64,000 nt of DNA, from assembly GCF_016907925.1 (NCBI RefSeq), contig NZ_JAFBCZ010000007.1:1-64000 (forward strand), given 5' to 3'. The position numbers were made by a program, and so were the translations under genes. The notes beneath the pieces are model-generated. The model ran no database searches and was not told where the DNA came from. It was given only the letters and a program-made list of their open reading frames with translations. Below are positions 1-9,270 of the stretch, piece after piece; the stretch's first letter is position 1; every line of letters starts with the position of its first letter. Source of the stretch: Herpetosiphon giganteus. GTDB lineage: Bacteria; Chloroflexota; Chloroflexia; Chloroflexales; Herpetosiphonaceae.

Positions 1-300
1 CTCGGCTGGTTAGCGGATAGGGTTTGCACCATCCAGTATACCACCCGAGGTCGTTCTGTATCCTCGGTTTAAGCGTCCCTGTCCGCCCTTAAACGCCCGC
101 AGGCGAGGGGCTTTAGACTTGTGGTTCTGACACAGTTCTTGGTAAACACTGGTCGGCTCCCCCTCGCCCGTGTTCAGTGGGCCGTTCAGTGAATCAAGCA
201 ACCCAGAGAAAGCCAGACGTAAAACGGGTGCTCCCCCTCGCCCGCGTTCAGTGGGAGAGGGGGCTGGGGGGTGAGGGAATGCTCTACCATGAAAAGCTAG
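1..300. repeat. Intergenic repeat-rich region
   Basis: No credible gene is seen. A GC-rich unit reading CCCCTCGCCCG followed by YGTTCAGTGGG occurs twice (about 157-180 and 231-255), and the second copy continues into GAGAGGGGGCTGGGGGGTGAGGG. The same CCCCTC/GAGGGG palindrome family recurs at about 4,650, 11,390, 50,210, 50,400 and 61,800. The reverse-strand reading frame across it is low-complexity and has no homology-like features. Confidence 0.7.
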
Positions 301-321
301 CGCTAAGCTGCGAGACAATGC

Positions 322-327
322 TATAAT
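322..327 (+). promoter_or_regulatory. Candidate -10 box for the first gene
   Basis: A perfect TATAAT lies about 45 bases before the ATG at 373. No good -35 is visible at the expected distance, so the call rests on the -10 and its position. Confidence 0.4.
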
Positions 328-372
328 CCTTGCGACTGCCCATCGTTTTTGCAGTGGAATTTCGGAGGAGCT

Positions 373-1029
373 ATGTCACGGCTCAATCATGAGACAAACG
401 AATGGCATTGCAAGGTCGTGCTGTTTGGCCCACCTACCCGCAATGCAGTGAAACTAGCCGCCCAATTGGTTACAGCCATTCCGCTCGCTGAACGCGAAGT
501 AACCTGGGATAGCCCGCCAACGGACGAACCAACCCTCGTAGCTCGTTACCGGCCTGCAAATGCTAGCCTTGGTGATATTAAGCCCGTCTATATGCTGCAT
601 GCCTTGCGTTCTGCTGGCTCAACTGCCGCCGACCGCCAGCATGTTTTGCACAATACTGATGGCGTGATTCTGTTGCTTGACCTCGAAAGCGAAGAGCAAT
701 CGATTTTTGCCGAGCGCGAGCTTGAACGCTTTTTGAGCACCTATGGTAAAACTATCGCCTCCATGCCTGTGCTGTTGCTTGGCGCTAGCCCACTTGATGA
801 TGGCCAGCAGGCCCGTTTGAATGCTAATAGCCTCTCGTATTTTGCCGCCGAAAACGCGACAACCTTGCAACGGGCGTTGCATACCCTCACCAGCGGCCTC
901 GAAGAAGATTCGGGCTTGGCTGGGATTGGCTTTGACCTTGATGATTTCGATAGCGACGGCAGTGCTGTCGATCTCGATGATATAGAGTTTGATGATTTAC
1001 ATGCCTACGACGACGACGAACTCAAATAG
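373..1029 (+). CDS. Degenerate MglA/Ras-like small GTPase-fold protein
   Basis: A 218-residue protein. The start is set by GGAGGAG two bases before the ATG; an earlier in-frame start has no ribosome site. Residues 13-25 (CKVVLFGPPTRNA) sit where small GTPases of the MglA/Arf type carry the P-loop, but the GxxxxGK[ST] lysine and Ser/Thr are missing. A later strand, DGVILLLDLES, resembles the DGVIFVVD strand of MglA-like proteins. The last 40 residues are very acidic (many D and E). I infer a GTPase fold that has lost nucleotide hydrolysis or binding; its partner is unknown. The next gene overlaps its 3' end. Confidence 0.55.
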   Translation: MSRLNHETNEWHCKVVLFGPPTRNAVKLAAQLVTAIPLAEREVTWDSPPTDEPTLVARYRPANASLGDIKPVYMLHALRSAGSTAADRQHVLHNTDGVILLLDLESEEQSIFAERELERFLSTYGKTIASMPVLLLGASPLDDGQQARLNANSLSYFAAENATTLQRALHTLTSGLEEDSGLAGIGFDLDDFDSDGSAVDLDDIEFDDLHAYDDDELK

Positions 1030-1834
1030 ACTCACCCTGCGCCCAGCCACCAGCGACGATCGCGAGCCAATTGTGGCGTGGTGCAATACTTTGTGGAACG
1101 GACAACCAGATTATATTGGCGATGTTTGGGATTATTGGTTGCCCCAAGGCCATTTGTATGTTGGCGAGATTGCTGGCTGGCAAGAACCGGTGGTTGTGCT
1201 GCGCCTGCGGGTGCTTTCGCCAACCCAAGCTTGGTTTGGTGGCTTACGGATTCATCCTGAGTTGCAAGGCCAAGGCTTGGGCCGCGAATTGGTCGAATAT
1301 TCGATCGATTGGGCCAAAAGTTGGGGCGCGCACACGATCGGCTATATGACCGAGCGTAGCAATCATCGCATGCATTCGATGGCCGAAAAGCTCAATTTTG
1401 CCAATGTTGGCTTTATTGAATGGTATGGCTTGAACGATCTTGCTGCTGCTCCTGCCAATGTTGTGCCCGATGCTAGCTTGATCGATCTGAGCCAAGCCCA
1501 GAATTTGCACGATCAAGGCGGGCGCTATGTCTATCAGTGGACGGTGCGCAACCTTGATCAAGCTGAGCTTGAACGCCGTGCTGCCAGCCAAGAATTATAT
1601 GTGCTGCCTGATCGCAGCGGCTGGATGATTTGCCAACCGGATGGCTTTATTGCCCATATTGAAGGCGATGCGGCAGCGCAAACCACGCTTTTGGCTCATG
1701 CGCGCACCCTGCCCGAATGCCAAGAGTTGCTTACTCCACAGTGGCGTGATAGTCGCCAAGCTCAATTAATCGCCCAACTCAATTGGCACGATACCAACGA
1801 AGCCTATAGTTTGTTTGAATTAGCGCTACGCTGA
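1001..1834 (+). CDS. GNAT-family N-acetyltransferase
   Basis: A 277-residue protein with an N-terminal GNAT domain: the opening RLTLRPATSDDREPIVAW and the acetyl-CoA-binding loop QGQGLGRELVEY are typical of the fold. The C-terminal 120 residues are a separate half with no clear motif, possibly a second degenerate GNAT lobe. The ATG at 1001 is preferred; TTG 989 and ATG 992 are in frame upstream. It overlaps the acidic tail codons of the preceding gene by 29 bases, so the two are probably co-transcribed. The substrate cannot be told from sequence. Confidence 0.75.
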   Translation: MPTTTTNSNRLTLRPATSDDREPIVAWCNTLWNGQPDYIGDVWDYWLPQGHLYVGEIAGWQEPVVVLRLRVLSPTQAWFGGLRIHPELQGQGLGRELVEYSIDWAKSWGAHTIGYMTERSNHRMHSMAEKLNFANVGFIEWYGLNDLAAAPANVVPDASLIDLSQAQNLHDQGGRYVYQWTVRNLDQAELERRAASQELYVLPDRSGWMICQPDGFIAHIEGDAAAQTTLLAHARTLPECQELLTPQWRDSRQAQLIAQLNWHDTNEAYSLFELALR

Positions 1835-1869
1835 GCGCAAATAGCCCATCAGCATCGTGTATAATCGTG

Positions 1870-1957
1870 AGAGCACAGAGCATAGAACATAGAACATTAA
1901 TGGCTTGAGCACAATAATTGGCTTTGTTCTATGCTCTTTGTTCTATGTTCTTAATAT
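1870..1957. repeat. Inverted repeat of the 'AGAACATAGAACA' family upstream of alaS
   Basis: The left arm reads GAGCATAGAACATAGAACA and the right arm TGTTCTATGCTCTTTGTTCTATG, separated by about 25 bases, so RNA across it could form a long hairpin in the alaS leader. A TATAAT at 1860-1865 lies just before it. The same motif occurs at about 26,005-26,042 and at the 3' end of proS (about 56,143-56,172), so it is a dispersed repeat, not an alaS-specific riboswitch. No T-box sequence is present. Confidence 0.65.
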
Positions 1958-1971
1958 CTTGAGGTTCCCAA

Positions 1972-4638
1972 ATGAAAGGTTCAGAGCTACGGCAGCGTTT
2001 CTTAGACTACTTTGCGCGGCAAGGGCACGCCGTCGTGCCAAGTAGCTCGCTGATTCCTGCCGATAATCCCACCCTGTTGTTTACAGTGGCTGGGATGGTT
2101 CAGTTTAACGATGTCTTTTTGGGTCGCGAAAGCCGCCCCTACAGCCGCGCCGTTTCATCGCAAAAGTGTTTGCGCATCTCTGGCAAGCAAAACGACCTCG
2201 AAAATGTTGGGCCATCGCCGCGTCACCATACCTTTTTTGAAATGCTGGGCAATTTTTCGTTTGGCGATTATTTCAAAAAAGATGCAATTCGTTTTGCATG
2301 GGAGTTTCTGACCCAAGAAATTGGGCTTGATCCCAAACGGATGTGGGTCAGCATTTACGAAGGCGATGAGCAGATTCCCGCCGACGAAGAAGCCCACGAT
2401 TTATGGCTAGCCTATATGCCTGCCGAGCGGATTTTGCGCTTCGATGCCAAAGATAATCTGTGGTCTGCCGGCGATGTTGGGCCACGCGGGCCATGCTCGG
2501 AAATTCACTATTACATCGGCGATGATCCCGATAACCAAGTGCCAGAAGGGGTGAACTCCGAAGACGACACCTATATGGAAATTTGGAACTTGGTGTTTAT
2601 GCAATACAACCGTGATGAAAACGGCGTATTGACTCCGCTGCCCAAGCCATCAATCGACACTGGTATGAGCCTCGAACGCTTGGCAATTGTCAAACAAGGC
2701 GTGTTTCGCTCGTATGAAACCGACTTGTTCACGCCAATTATTCACACGGTGATGGAATTGCTGGGCACTGGCAGCGAACATTATCAAGCCAATAGCTCGG
2801 CCTACCACGTGGTGGCCGACCATAGCCGCTCGATCGCTTTTATGATTGCCGACGGCTTGCGGCCTGGCAACGAAGGCCGTTCGTATGTGCTGCGCCGTTT
2901 GGTGCGCCGCGCCGCCTATTTTGGCCAAACCATCGGCTTCAAAGCGCCATTCTTGGCCGAAACGATTGCCACCGTCATCGATATGATGGGCGATGCCTAC
3001 CCTGAGTTGCGCAACAAACAAAGCTATATTGCCGAAGTGGTGACTGGCGAAGAAGAACGCTTCAACAAAACCTTGGCTGGCGGTTTGCGCCAACTCGAAG
3101 CAATGTTGCCAAATCAAGCAGAGGCAGTTTTCAGTGGTGCTGATGCCTTCAAACTCTACGATACCTATGGCTTTCCGCTCGATCTGACCGAACGCATCGT
3201 GGCCGAACGTGGCTTGACGGTTGACTTGGCAGGCTATGAGGCTGAGCTTGAAGCCCAACGCGCCCGTGGCCGTGGTGCTGCTCAATTCAAAAAAGGCGCG
3301 GTTACCGAACGCTGGGCCGAGCGCAATTTGGCCCCAACCAGTTTCACTGGCTATCACGAGCTAGAAAGCTGGGGCCATGTGCTGGCGCTGGAGTTCGATG
3401 GCGAAGAACTTGGCACCGTCCAACGTGGCCAAGAAGTCGCTTTTGTGCTCAATCGCACCTCGTGTTATGCCGAAAGTGGCGGCCAAATGGGCGATAGCGG
3501 TGTATTGGTCGGGCCGCATGGCAAAATTGTGATCGACGATGTGCAAAAACCAGTACCTGGCGTGTTTGTCCATCGTGGGCGGGTCAGCGAAGGCAGCGTG
3601 AGCCTTGGCGAGCAAGTGACCGTCACGGTTGATGCAGCACGTCGCCGCGATATTGTGCGTAATCACACCGCCACCCACTTGTTGCACCGCGCATTGCGCG
3701 ACAGCTTGGGCGACCATGCCGAGCAAAAAGGCTCGTTGGTTGCGCCAGAGCGCTTGCGCTTCGACTTCAACAACCAAAAAGGCCTCAGCAGCGACCAACT
3801 TCAGCAAATCGAAGACCAAGTGAATGCTTGGATTCGTGCTGATAGCAAAGTTGAAGCTGCCGAAATGGCCTTGCCGCAAGCCCGCGAATTAGGCGCAATG
3901 GCCTTGTTTGGCGAAAAATATGGCGATGTTGTGCGCGTGGTGACCGTCGGTTGTGGCGATAGCAGCGATCATGTGCACGTCAACAGCGAAGCGCCGGTTT
4001 GCTCACGCGAGCTGTGTGGTGGCGTTCACGTTGCCCGCACTGGCGAAATTGGCTTCTTCAAAATCGTCAGTGAAGGCTCAGTGGCCTCAGGTGTGCGCCG
4101 GATCGAAGCTGTCACTGGTCGCGCCGCTGCCGAATGGGTCAGCCAACAAGCCCAATTGATTCGTACCTTGGGCGAGAAACTTGGTGCGCAGCCAGGCAAA
4201 GTTGAAGAAAAACTCGATAGCTTATTGCTCGACCAAAAATCGCGCCGCGATGAAATCGAACGCTTGCGTGGCGAATTAGCTGCTGGTCAAGTCGATAGCT
4301 TGTTGGCCCAAAAAACTGAGCAATCAGGCACGCCATTGGTTGTGGCGCGGGTTGAAGCCAGCGACGCTGATAGCTTCCGCCGACTTGGTGAGCAACTGCG
4401 CGATAAACTTGGTAGCGGTGTCGTCATTCTTGGCACCGTCATCGATGGCAAGCCGTTGTTGCTCGCCGCAGCAACCGCCGACCAAGTTAAAGCTGGTCGC
4501 CATGCTGGCAACTTGGTCAAAGCCTTGGCTGCCAAAGTTGGTGGTGGTGGTGGTGGTCGCGCCGATTTTGCTCAGGCAGGCGGTCGCGATGCAGCTGCGC
4601 TTGATCAAGCTTTGGCTGAAGCCAGTAGTTTGCTCTAG
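1972..4638 (+). CDS. alaS: Alanyl-tRNA synthetase
   Basis: An 888-residue enzyme of normal full length that charges tRNA-Ala in the cytoplasm. The class II catalytic core is N-terminal (GSELRQRFLDYFARQGH start; motif 2 region around QKCLRISGKQNDLENVG). The editing domain zinc-site residues are present as HTATHLLH and CGGVHV, and the C-terminal C-Ala/DHHA1 domain ends with a glycine stretch VGGGGGGRADFAQAGG. All hallmarks are intact. It is a single-gene unit followed by a GC-rich palindromic repeat. Confidence 0.97.
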   Translation: MKGSELRQRFLDYFARQGHAVVPSSSLIPADNPTLLFTVAGMVQFNDVFLGRESRPYSRAVSSQKCLRISGKQNDLENVGPSPRHHTFFEMLGNFSFGDYFKKDAIRFAWEFLTQEIGLDPKRMWVSIYEGDEQIPADEEAHDLWLAYMPAERILRFDAKDNLWSAGDVGPRGPCSEIHYYIGDDPDNQVPEGVNSEDDTYMEIWNLVFMQYNRDENGVLTPLPKPSIDTGMSLERLAIVKQGVFRSYETDLFTPIIHTVMELLGTGSEHYQANSSAYHVVADHSRSIAFMIADGLRPGNEGRSYVLRRLVRRAAYFGQTIGFKAPFLAETIATVIDMMGDAYPELRNKQSYIAEVVTGEEERFNKTLAGGLRQLEAMLPNQAEAVFSGADAFKLYDTYGFPLDLTERIVAERGLTVDLAGYEAELEAQRARGRGAAQFKKGAVTERWAERNLAPTSFTGYHELESWGHVLALEFDGEELGTVQRGQEVAFVLNRTSCYAESGGQMGDSGVLVGPHGKIVIDDVQKPVPGVFVHRGRVSEGSVSLGEQVTVTVDAARRRDIVRNHTATHLLHRALRDSLGDHAEQKGSLVAPERLRFDFNNQKGLSSDQLQQIEDQVNAWIRADSKVEAAEMALPQARELGAMALFGEKYGDVVRVVTVGCGDSSDHVHVNSEAPVCSRELCGGVHVARTGEIGFFKIVSEGSVASGVRRIEAVTGRAAAEWVSQQAQLIRTLGEKLGAQPGKVEEKLDSLLLDQKSRRDEIERLRGELAAGQVDSLLAQKTEQSGTPLVVARVEASDADSFRRLGEQLRDKLGSGVVILGTVIDGKPLLLAAATADQVKAGRHAGNLVKALAAKVGGGGGGRADFAQAGGRDAAALDQALAEASSLL

Positions 4639-4646
4639 CTGAAAAT

Positions 4647-4692
4647 CCCTCATCCCCTAGCCCCCTCTCCCGTTGAGCGAGGAGAGGGGGAA
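4647..4692. repeat. CCCCTCTCCC palindromic intergenic repeat
   Basis: The sequence CCCCCTCTCCCGTTGAGCGAGGAGAGGGGG can fold into a hairpin after alaS. It belongs to the dispersed family also seen near 11,390, 50,210 and 61,800. It may act as a transcript end, but there is no U-run. Confidence 0.6.
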
Positions 4693-4834
4693 CGATAAGC
4701 ATTAATCGCCCAATGAGTAAACAACCTGTGGTGTTGTCCTCATCGGTAACAGATCGTTGTACAATAAAGCCGAGATTCTGCCAACACCACAACATTTGAC
4801 GTGTGTTCATTCTGAAAGCTTTGGGGGCAACCCA

Positions 4835-6820
4835 ATGACAACTGGCAAAACTGAACTGATCACCATTGCCCTTGCTGATTCAATCGATAGCATTCTTCAG
4901 CAGGTGCGTAATGCCAAAGCAGAGCATGTTGACATCTTCATGCCCGAAGGTTCGATTTCGTTACAAAGCCGTAAAACCTGCGATCGATTGCGCGAAACTG
5001 CCAACCGCGAAGGTATCGAACTGACGCTCTATACCAGCGATCCCAAGGTTGTCAAAGCTGCTTTGACCTGCCAGATGATGGTGGTAGAAATTGAGCCAAG
5101 CGTAGTAGGCAGCAAGCCTGCGCCAGCTGCCGCAGCTCCAGCCCCGCCAGTTGCTCCTGTTAGCCCCGAAGAAGATTTCTTGGCTTCGCTGGAAGGTTTG
5201 CCCACAGCTTCGACGACCGATCGTTTGCAAACCAGCTCTAGCGTGAGCAAGCCAATTGCTAGCCAACCGATTCCCAAGCCTGCGCCGCAGCAGCCACGTA
5301 GCGAAATCGACGATTGGGCCGATGCCTTGGATAGCCTTTCGGTCGCTTCAACTGCTGGCGAAACTGGCTTGCGCCAACACGAGCAAGCGCGTGGCAACGA
5401 CAACTGGGATTTTGATGGATTCAACGATTTTTCGGATACGCTCAGCGGTGATAGCGCGACTGTTACTGCACCACCAGCTCGCCCGCGCATTCGCCCAGAA
5501 GATATTGAATTAACTAGTGATGACTTGCACCGCCAAGATGCCAAAGCCCGTCGGGCACGATCTGAGCAAAAACGCGCCGACGAAAAGGCCGAACTCAAGC
5601 AACAAAACGCGCCAAAACGCAATTATCCATTGTGGGGCATGCTGATTCTGGCGGCGATTGCAATTGCTGCGTTATTATGGTTTTTGTTTGGCAATAGAGG
5701 TGTGAGTGGGGTTACGGTTTTGGTGCGGCCAGCGCCAAGCTTGGGTGGCCAAACCTACCAAGATGTGCGGCTCAACTATCAAGCCGACCCGATTAGCGAG
5801 CCAAGTTCGGCGGCAATTCAAGGCCGTTTGATTACGGTGCCAATTTCGGTGCCTGTGCGTGGCACGGTCATCACGGCAACCGAGCAGCCAGATCAAGCAG
5901 CTGCTGGCCGGCTCGAAGTCTATAATCGCAATACCCAAGCCTATCCGATTCCAGCCAATACGCGGGTCAAGGTGCTCAACGCTGCTGGTGAAGAAATTGT
6001 TTTCTTGACCCAAGGCGAGGTGACAATTCCCGAAGCAAGCAGCAGCATTACTGGCGTGACCAACGGCGTTGGCGCGATCCAAATTGTGGCTAGTGCTGGT
6101 GGCACTCGCTACAACATGCCAGCCAGCGGTGATGTTATTTGGACGATTGAAGGCTACGAAGGCGCACTATTTGCGATCAATTCAGAGCCAGTTCAAGGCG
6201 GCACGACTGCCCTGTTGAAATTGCCAACTGAAGCAGATTGGCTGCCACTGTTGCCCCAAGCTGTCGCCCAATTTCGCAGTGCAATCCCTGCCCAAATGCA
6301 AACTGTGCTGCAAGAAGGCGAAGTGTTGGCGGATGTGAATTTCTTGCCTAATGTCGATGATTTGACCCAAGACCCAAGTTTATATGATGTGCAGACCCGC
6401 CCTGTGGCTGGCACTGATGGCGATTTTGAGCTGATTGTGACCGCAAATTTTCAAGGCTTGGCGGTGCGCGGCAATTTTGCCGAACAATTGAATCGGGCCT
6501 TGCCAAATGCCTTGCGGATCAAAGATCCATCGTTCAGCACCGATACCAGCAGCATCGTCAAAAGCGAAGTTCGGCTCGATGATTCGGGCGCAAGTTTGTT
6601 GTTGGCAACCGTTGAAGTTGCGCCAAAAACCAATCTTGGCTTGCCCGATAGCACCAAACTGAAGATTGCCGAAAGTATCAAAGGCCTAACTCCAGCCGAG
6701 GCAATGCTGCAATTGCAAGCCTTGCGCGAAAGTGGCTTGATTGGCGATATTGTTTCTGTGCCAGAAGTGGAGCGTTTGCCGCTCGACCCTGCCGAGATCA
6801 ATGTTCAGGTGCAAGAATGA
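4835..6820 (+). CDS. Single-pass membrane protein with baseplate-J-like extracytoplasmic region
   Basis: A 661-residue protein; GGGGGC upstream of the ATG at 4835 sets the start and excludes a 26-codon extension. Residues 1-90 form a compact cytoplasmic domain (IDSILQQVRNAKAEHVDIFM). A Pro/Ala/Asp-rich linker follows to about residue 245, then a charged KARRARSEQKRADEKAELKQ stretch and one membrane segment (WGMLILAAIAIAALLWFLFG) near residue 275. The outer part resembles the baseplate J/gp47 family (PIPANTRVKV, VTNGVGAIQIVASAGGTRYN). Related proteins occur in Chloroflexota and Actinobacteria without known function. The stop overlaps the ruvX start (ATGA). It is not part of a phage cluster. 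Confidence 0.6.
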   Translation: MTTGKTELITIALADSIDSILQQVRNAKAEHVDIFMPEGSISLQSRKTCDRLRETANREGIELTLYTSDPKVVKAALTCQMMVVEIEPSVVGSKPAPAAAAPAPPVAPVSPEEDFLASLEGLPTASTTDRLQTSSSVSKPIASQPIPKPAPQQPRSEIDDWADALDSLSVASTAGETGLRQHEQARGNDNWDFDGFNDFSDTLSGDSATVTAPPARPRIRPEDIELTSDDLHRQDAKARRARSEQKRADEKAELKQQNAPKRNYPLWGMLILAAIAIAALLWFLFGNRGVSGVTVLVRPAPSLGGQTYQDVRLNYQADPISEPSSAAIQGRLITVPISVPVRGTVITATEQPDQAAAGRLEVYNRNTQAYPIPANTRVKVLNAAGEEIVFLTQGEVTIPEASSSITGVTNGVGAIQIVASAGGTRYNMPASGDVIWTIEGYEGALFAINSEPVQGGTTALLKLPTEADWLPLLPQAVAQFRSAIPAQMQTVLQEGEVLADVNFLPNVDDLTQDPSLYDVQTRPVAGTDGDFELIVTANFQGLAVRGNFAEQLNRALPNALRIKDPSFSTDTSSIVKSEVRLDDSGASLLLATVEVAPKTNLGLPDSTKLKIAESIKGLTPAEAMLQLQALRESGLIGDIVSVPEVERLPLDPAEINVQVQE

Positions 6821-7293
6821 GCGAGCGACCCAGCCGTGGCCGAATTATCGCTTTGGATGTTGGCAACAAACGCATTGGCGTGGCAATGTGCGATCCCGAC
6901 CGGATTATTGCCAGTGGCCAACCAACCTTGCCCGCACAGCCGAGCGATAAAGCCTATGCCCAGCTTTTACAAATGATTGCCGATAATGAGGTGGTTGAGC
7001 TGGTTATTGGCCTGCCATTGACCTTGCGTGGCGAGGTTGGCGCTCAGGCCAAGGCGGTGCAGGCGTTTATGCGCGGCCTGCAAAAACGCACCAGCATTCC
7101 AATTACCTTGTATGATGAGCGTTTTACCAGCGTTGAGGCTGAGCGCTCGCTCGAAGCTATGGGCATCAAAAAAAGCAAACATCGCGATCACGTCGATGAG
7201 CTGGCGGCCATTTTAATCTTGCAAGATTATATGAGCTCGATTGCCCCGCCGCGCCCGCTCTACCACGACCCTGATCACGATGATTGGGATTAA
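6817..7293 (+). CDS. ruvX: RuvX/YqgF family putative pre-16S rRNA nuclease
   Basis: A 158-residue protein of usual length for the RNase H-fold YqgF/RuvX family, which matures the 16S rRNA 5' end and was earlier proposed as a Holliday-junction resolvase. Conserved pieces are all visible: RIIALDVGNKRIGVAM with the first catalytic Asp, VIGLPLTLRGEVG, YDERFTSVEAE and HVDELAAILILQDY with the last acidic residues. It overlaps the preceding gene by 4 bases, so translation is likely coupled. Confidence 0.93.
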   Translation: MSERPSRGRIIALDVGNKRIGVAMCDPDRIIASGQPTLPAQPSDKAYAQLLQMIADNEVVELVIGLPLTLRGEVGAQAKAVQAFMRGLQKRTSIPITLYDERFTSVEAERSLEAMGIKKSKHRDHVDELAAILILQDYMSSIAPPRPLYHDPDHDDWD

Positions 7294-7296
7294 CGA

Positions 7297-7335
7297 ACAA
7301 GCCCCGTTGATTGTCCTCAACAGGGCTTGTTTGTT
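7297..7335. terminator. Bidirectional rho-independent terminator
   Basis: ACAAGCCCCGTTGA pairs with TCAACAGGGCTTGT around a six-base loop, followed by TTGTTTTA on the plus strand. It sits between the convergent ruvX and beta-galactosidase genes and overlaps the end of neither by more than a codon. Confidence 0.85.
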
Positions 7336-9270
7336 TTAGGGTTGTTGCAGCCAACGCACGCCTAAGCTAGCAATTTCGCAGCTATTGCTGAATTCCTCGC
7401 CACTCAAGCGATCGTGCCACGTGCCTTGTAGCTTGATCGTTTGGGCTTGCTCGCCATGGTTGCACCACAGTAATCCATCGGTTAGCTCAATTCGCTCAAT
7501 ATCCTCGGGCAAGCGTTGAGCAGCAGGCCACAAGCGTGGCAAGAGATCGCCCAAAATTTCCTCTGTTGGATAGCAGCCCATTAAAACTGCCAAGCCCTTG
7601 CCATAAGTTGCGGCGCTAATCGCAGCCTGCCCAGCGGCATAGCATTGATCCCACGTCGCCAACGTATTGGCGTGGCTTACGTTCAGCACTTCCATCCACA
7701 GCGGCGCGGTATAGCTGGCATCGCCAACTTTCACCGCCCAAGGCTTCGCCGGATCAAGCGCGCTCCATTCGGCCACATCAGCACCGAACAAATCGGTCAA
7801 ACCGCTGGGGAAGCCAGCGGGAGCTGTGCGATTGTCGCTGCGTTTGGTCAAACTGCGTGGCGTGCAAATCAACGTGCCTCCTGCTTGAACCCACTCGCGC
7901 CAGCCAGCAGTTTCAGTAGGGTTATCGAGCATTGGGGCTACAGCAATTGCCAATTGATACTCGTCGAGTGGCGTGCCACGCTGCACAATATCCACCCCAA
8001 CGCCATAGCTGGTGAGCGTGCGATGAATCGTGCGCAGTAGCTGCCAATAGCTCCAGCCTTGAGCGTGCGGATCAAGCTGTTGCGCCCAATGGTCATCGTA
8101 GGAAACGAGCAAGGCAACTTTGCGCGGGGCTGCTTCTGGCTGTCCATGCTGTTGCCATTCGTCGGCAACAATGCGGGCTTCGACGCTGCCACGGGCTGGC
8201 CGATTGGCATGATCGCGCAGGCCGCTATGATATTGCTCTTGCCCAAGCCAGCAGGCGCGCCAGCGGAAATAGAGCACGTTGGCCGCGCCATGAGCTGCAT
8301 CTTGGTAGCTCCACAAGCGCACTTGGTTGGGCGGCACTGGCGGATTGGTGGGAGTCCAGTTGATTTGGCCTGGCTGTTGCTCCATCACCCAAAATGGCTG
8401 GCGTTTGAGGCCTCGAATGTGATCGTGATACATCGAGACTGCTTGCCAATTCGGAAAACCATGCGGATAGTTGTCCCAAGCAATCGTATCAACTTGCTTG
8501 GCCATATCAAACCAATTGATCTCATCGTCGCCAGGGGCAATGTTGGTCAAAATTGTGCGATTTGGCGAATGCTGGCGCAAAATGTCTGCTTGCATGCCAC
8601 AATAAGCCACCTGTTGATCCGAGGCAAAGCGCCGATAATCGAGCACTAGCGAAGGATTATGGCCGCCGCCAACTGGCACATTTGGCAAAGGAATTTGTTG
8701 CCAATCGCTGTAGGTTTGGCTCCAAAATGCCGTGCCCCAAGCCTCGTTTAAGCCTGCCAAATCGCCATAGCGTTGTTCGAGCCATTGGCGAAATGCTGCG
8801 GCGCAATGCTCGCAATAGCAGCGCGCCGAGCCATGATTGCCAATTTCGTTATCGATTTGCCAAGCGGCTATCGCTGGATTGTTGCCGTAGCGCTCAGCCA
8901 TGGCGCTGACGATTTGGCGGCTATATTCGATGTAATCAGGATTGACCAAACAGGCTTGACGACGACCGCCATGGCCTAAACGCCGACCTTGGGCATCGAT
9001 CCGCAACAGGTCTGGTTGGCGATGGGTCAGCCATGCTGGCGGTGTAGCGGTGGGCGTGCCCAGCACAATTTTCAAGCCTTGGCTGGCCAAAGTTTCAATT
9101 GCTTGATCAAGCCAAGCCCAATCGTATTGGCCTGCTGCTGGCTCCATCAAGGCCCAAGCAAATTCGCCGATCCGCACATATTCTAAGCCCAAGGCCCGCA
9201 TTTGTTGGGCATCATCGGCCCACCACGTTTGTGGCCAATGCTCGGGATAATAACAAACACCTAATGGCAT
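7336..9270 (-). CDS. Beta-galactosidase, glycoside hydrolase family 42
   Basis: A 644-residue cytoplasmic GH42 enzyme that would cleave beta-galactosides or galacto-oligosaccharides. It opens with MPLGVCYYPEHWP, the classic family start. The acid/base Glu is E142 in QIDNEIG and the nucleophile is E297 in WVMEQQPGQINW. Cysteines C107, C151, C153 and C156 match the family zinc site. The start at 9270 follows AGAGG; an in-frame extension of 38 codons only translates intergenic repeat DNA. It is the last gene of a sugar ABC-transporter operon, separated from the permeases by 271 bases of repeats. Confidence 0.93.
   Translation of the reverse strand: MPLGVCYYPEHWPQTWWADDAQQMRALGLEYVRIGEFAWALMEPAAGQYDWAWLDQAIETLASQGLKIVLGTPTATPPAWLTHRQPDLLRIDAQGRRLGHGGRRQACLVNPDYIEYSRQIVSAMAERYGNNPAIAAWQIDNEIGNHGSARCYCEHCAAAFRQWLEQRYGDLAGLNEAWGTAFWSQTYSDWQQIPLPNVPVGGGHNPSLVLDYRRFASDQQVAYCGMQADILRQHSPNRTILTNIAPGDDEINWFDMAKQVDTIAWDNYPHGFPNWQAVSMYHDHIRGLKRQPFWVMEQQPGQINWTPTNPPVPPNQVRLWSYQDAAHGAANVLYFRWRACWLGQEQYHSGLRDHANRPARGSVEARIVADEWQQHGQPEAAPRKVALLVSYDDHWAQQLDPHAQGWSYWQLLRTIHRTLTSYGVGVDIVQRGTPLDEYQLAIAVAPMLDNPTETAGWREWVQAGGTLICTPRSLTKRSDNRTAPAGFPSGLTDLFGADVAEWSALDPAKPWAVKVGDASYTAPLWMEVLNVSHANTLATWDQCYAAGQAAISAATYGKGLAVLMGCYPTEEILGDLLPRLWPAAQRLPEDIERIELTDGLLWCNHGEQAQTIKLQGTWHDRLSGEEFSNSCEIASLGVRWLQQP

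Noticed and set aside
10-318. Minus-strand open frame of 102 residues
   Set aside because: It translates palindromic repeats, has no ribosome site and no domain-like pattern.
1870-1957. Possible T-box or other riboswitch for alaS
   Set aside because: No T-box sequence or terminator; the same hairpin units occur as dispersed repeats elsewhere.
4835-6820. Prophage tail gene
   Set aside because: Only the outer domain is baseplate-like; there is a membrane segment and no other phage gene nearby.
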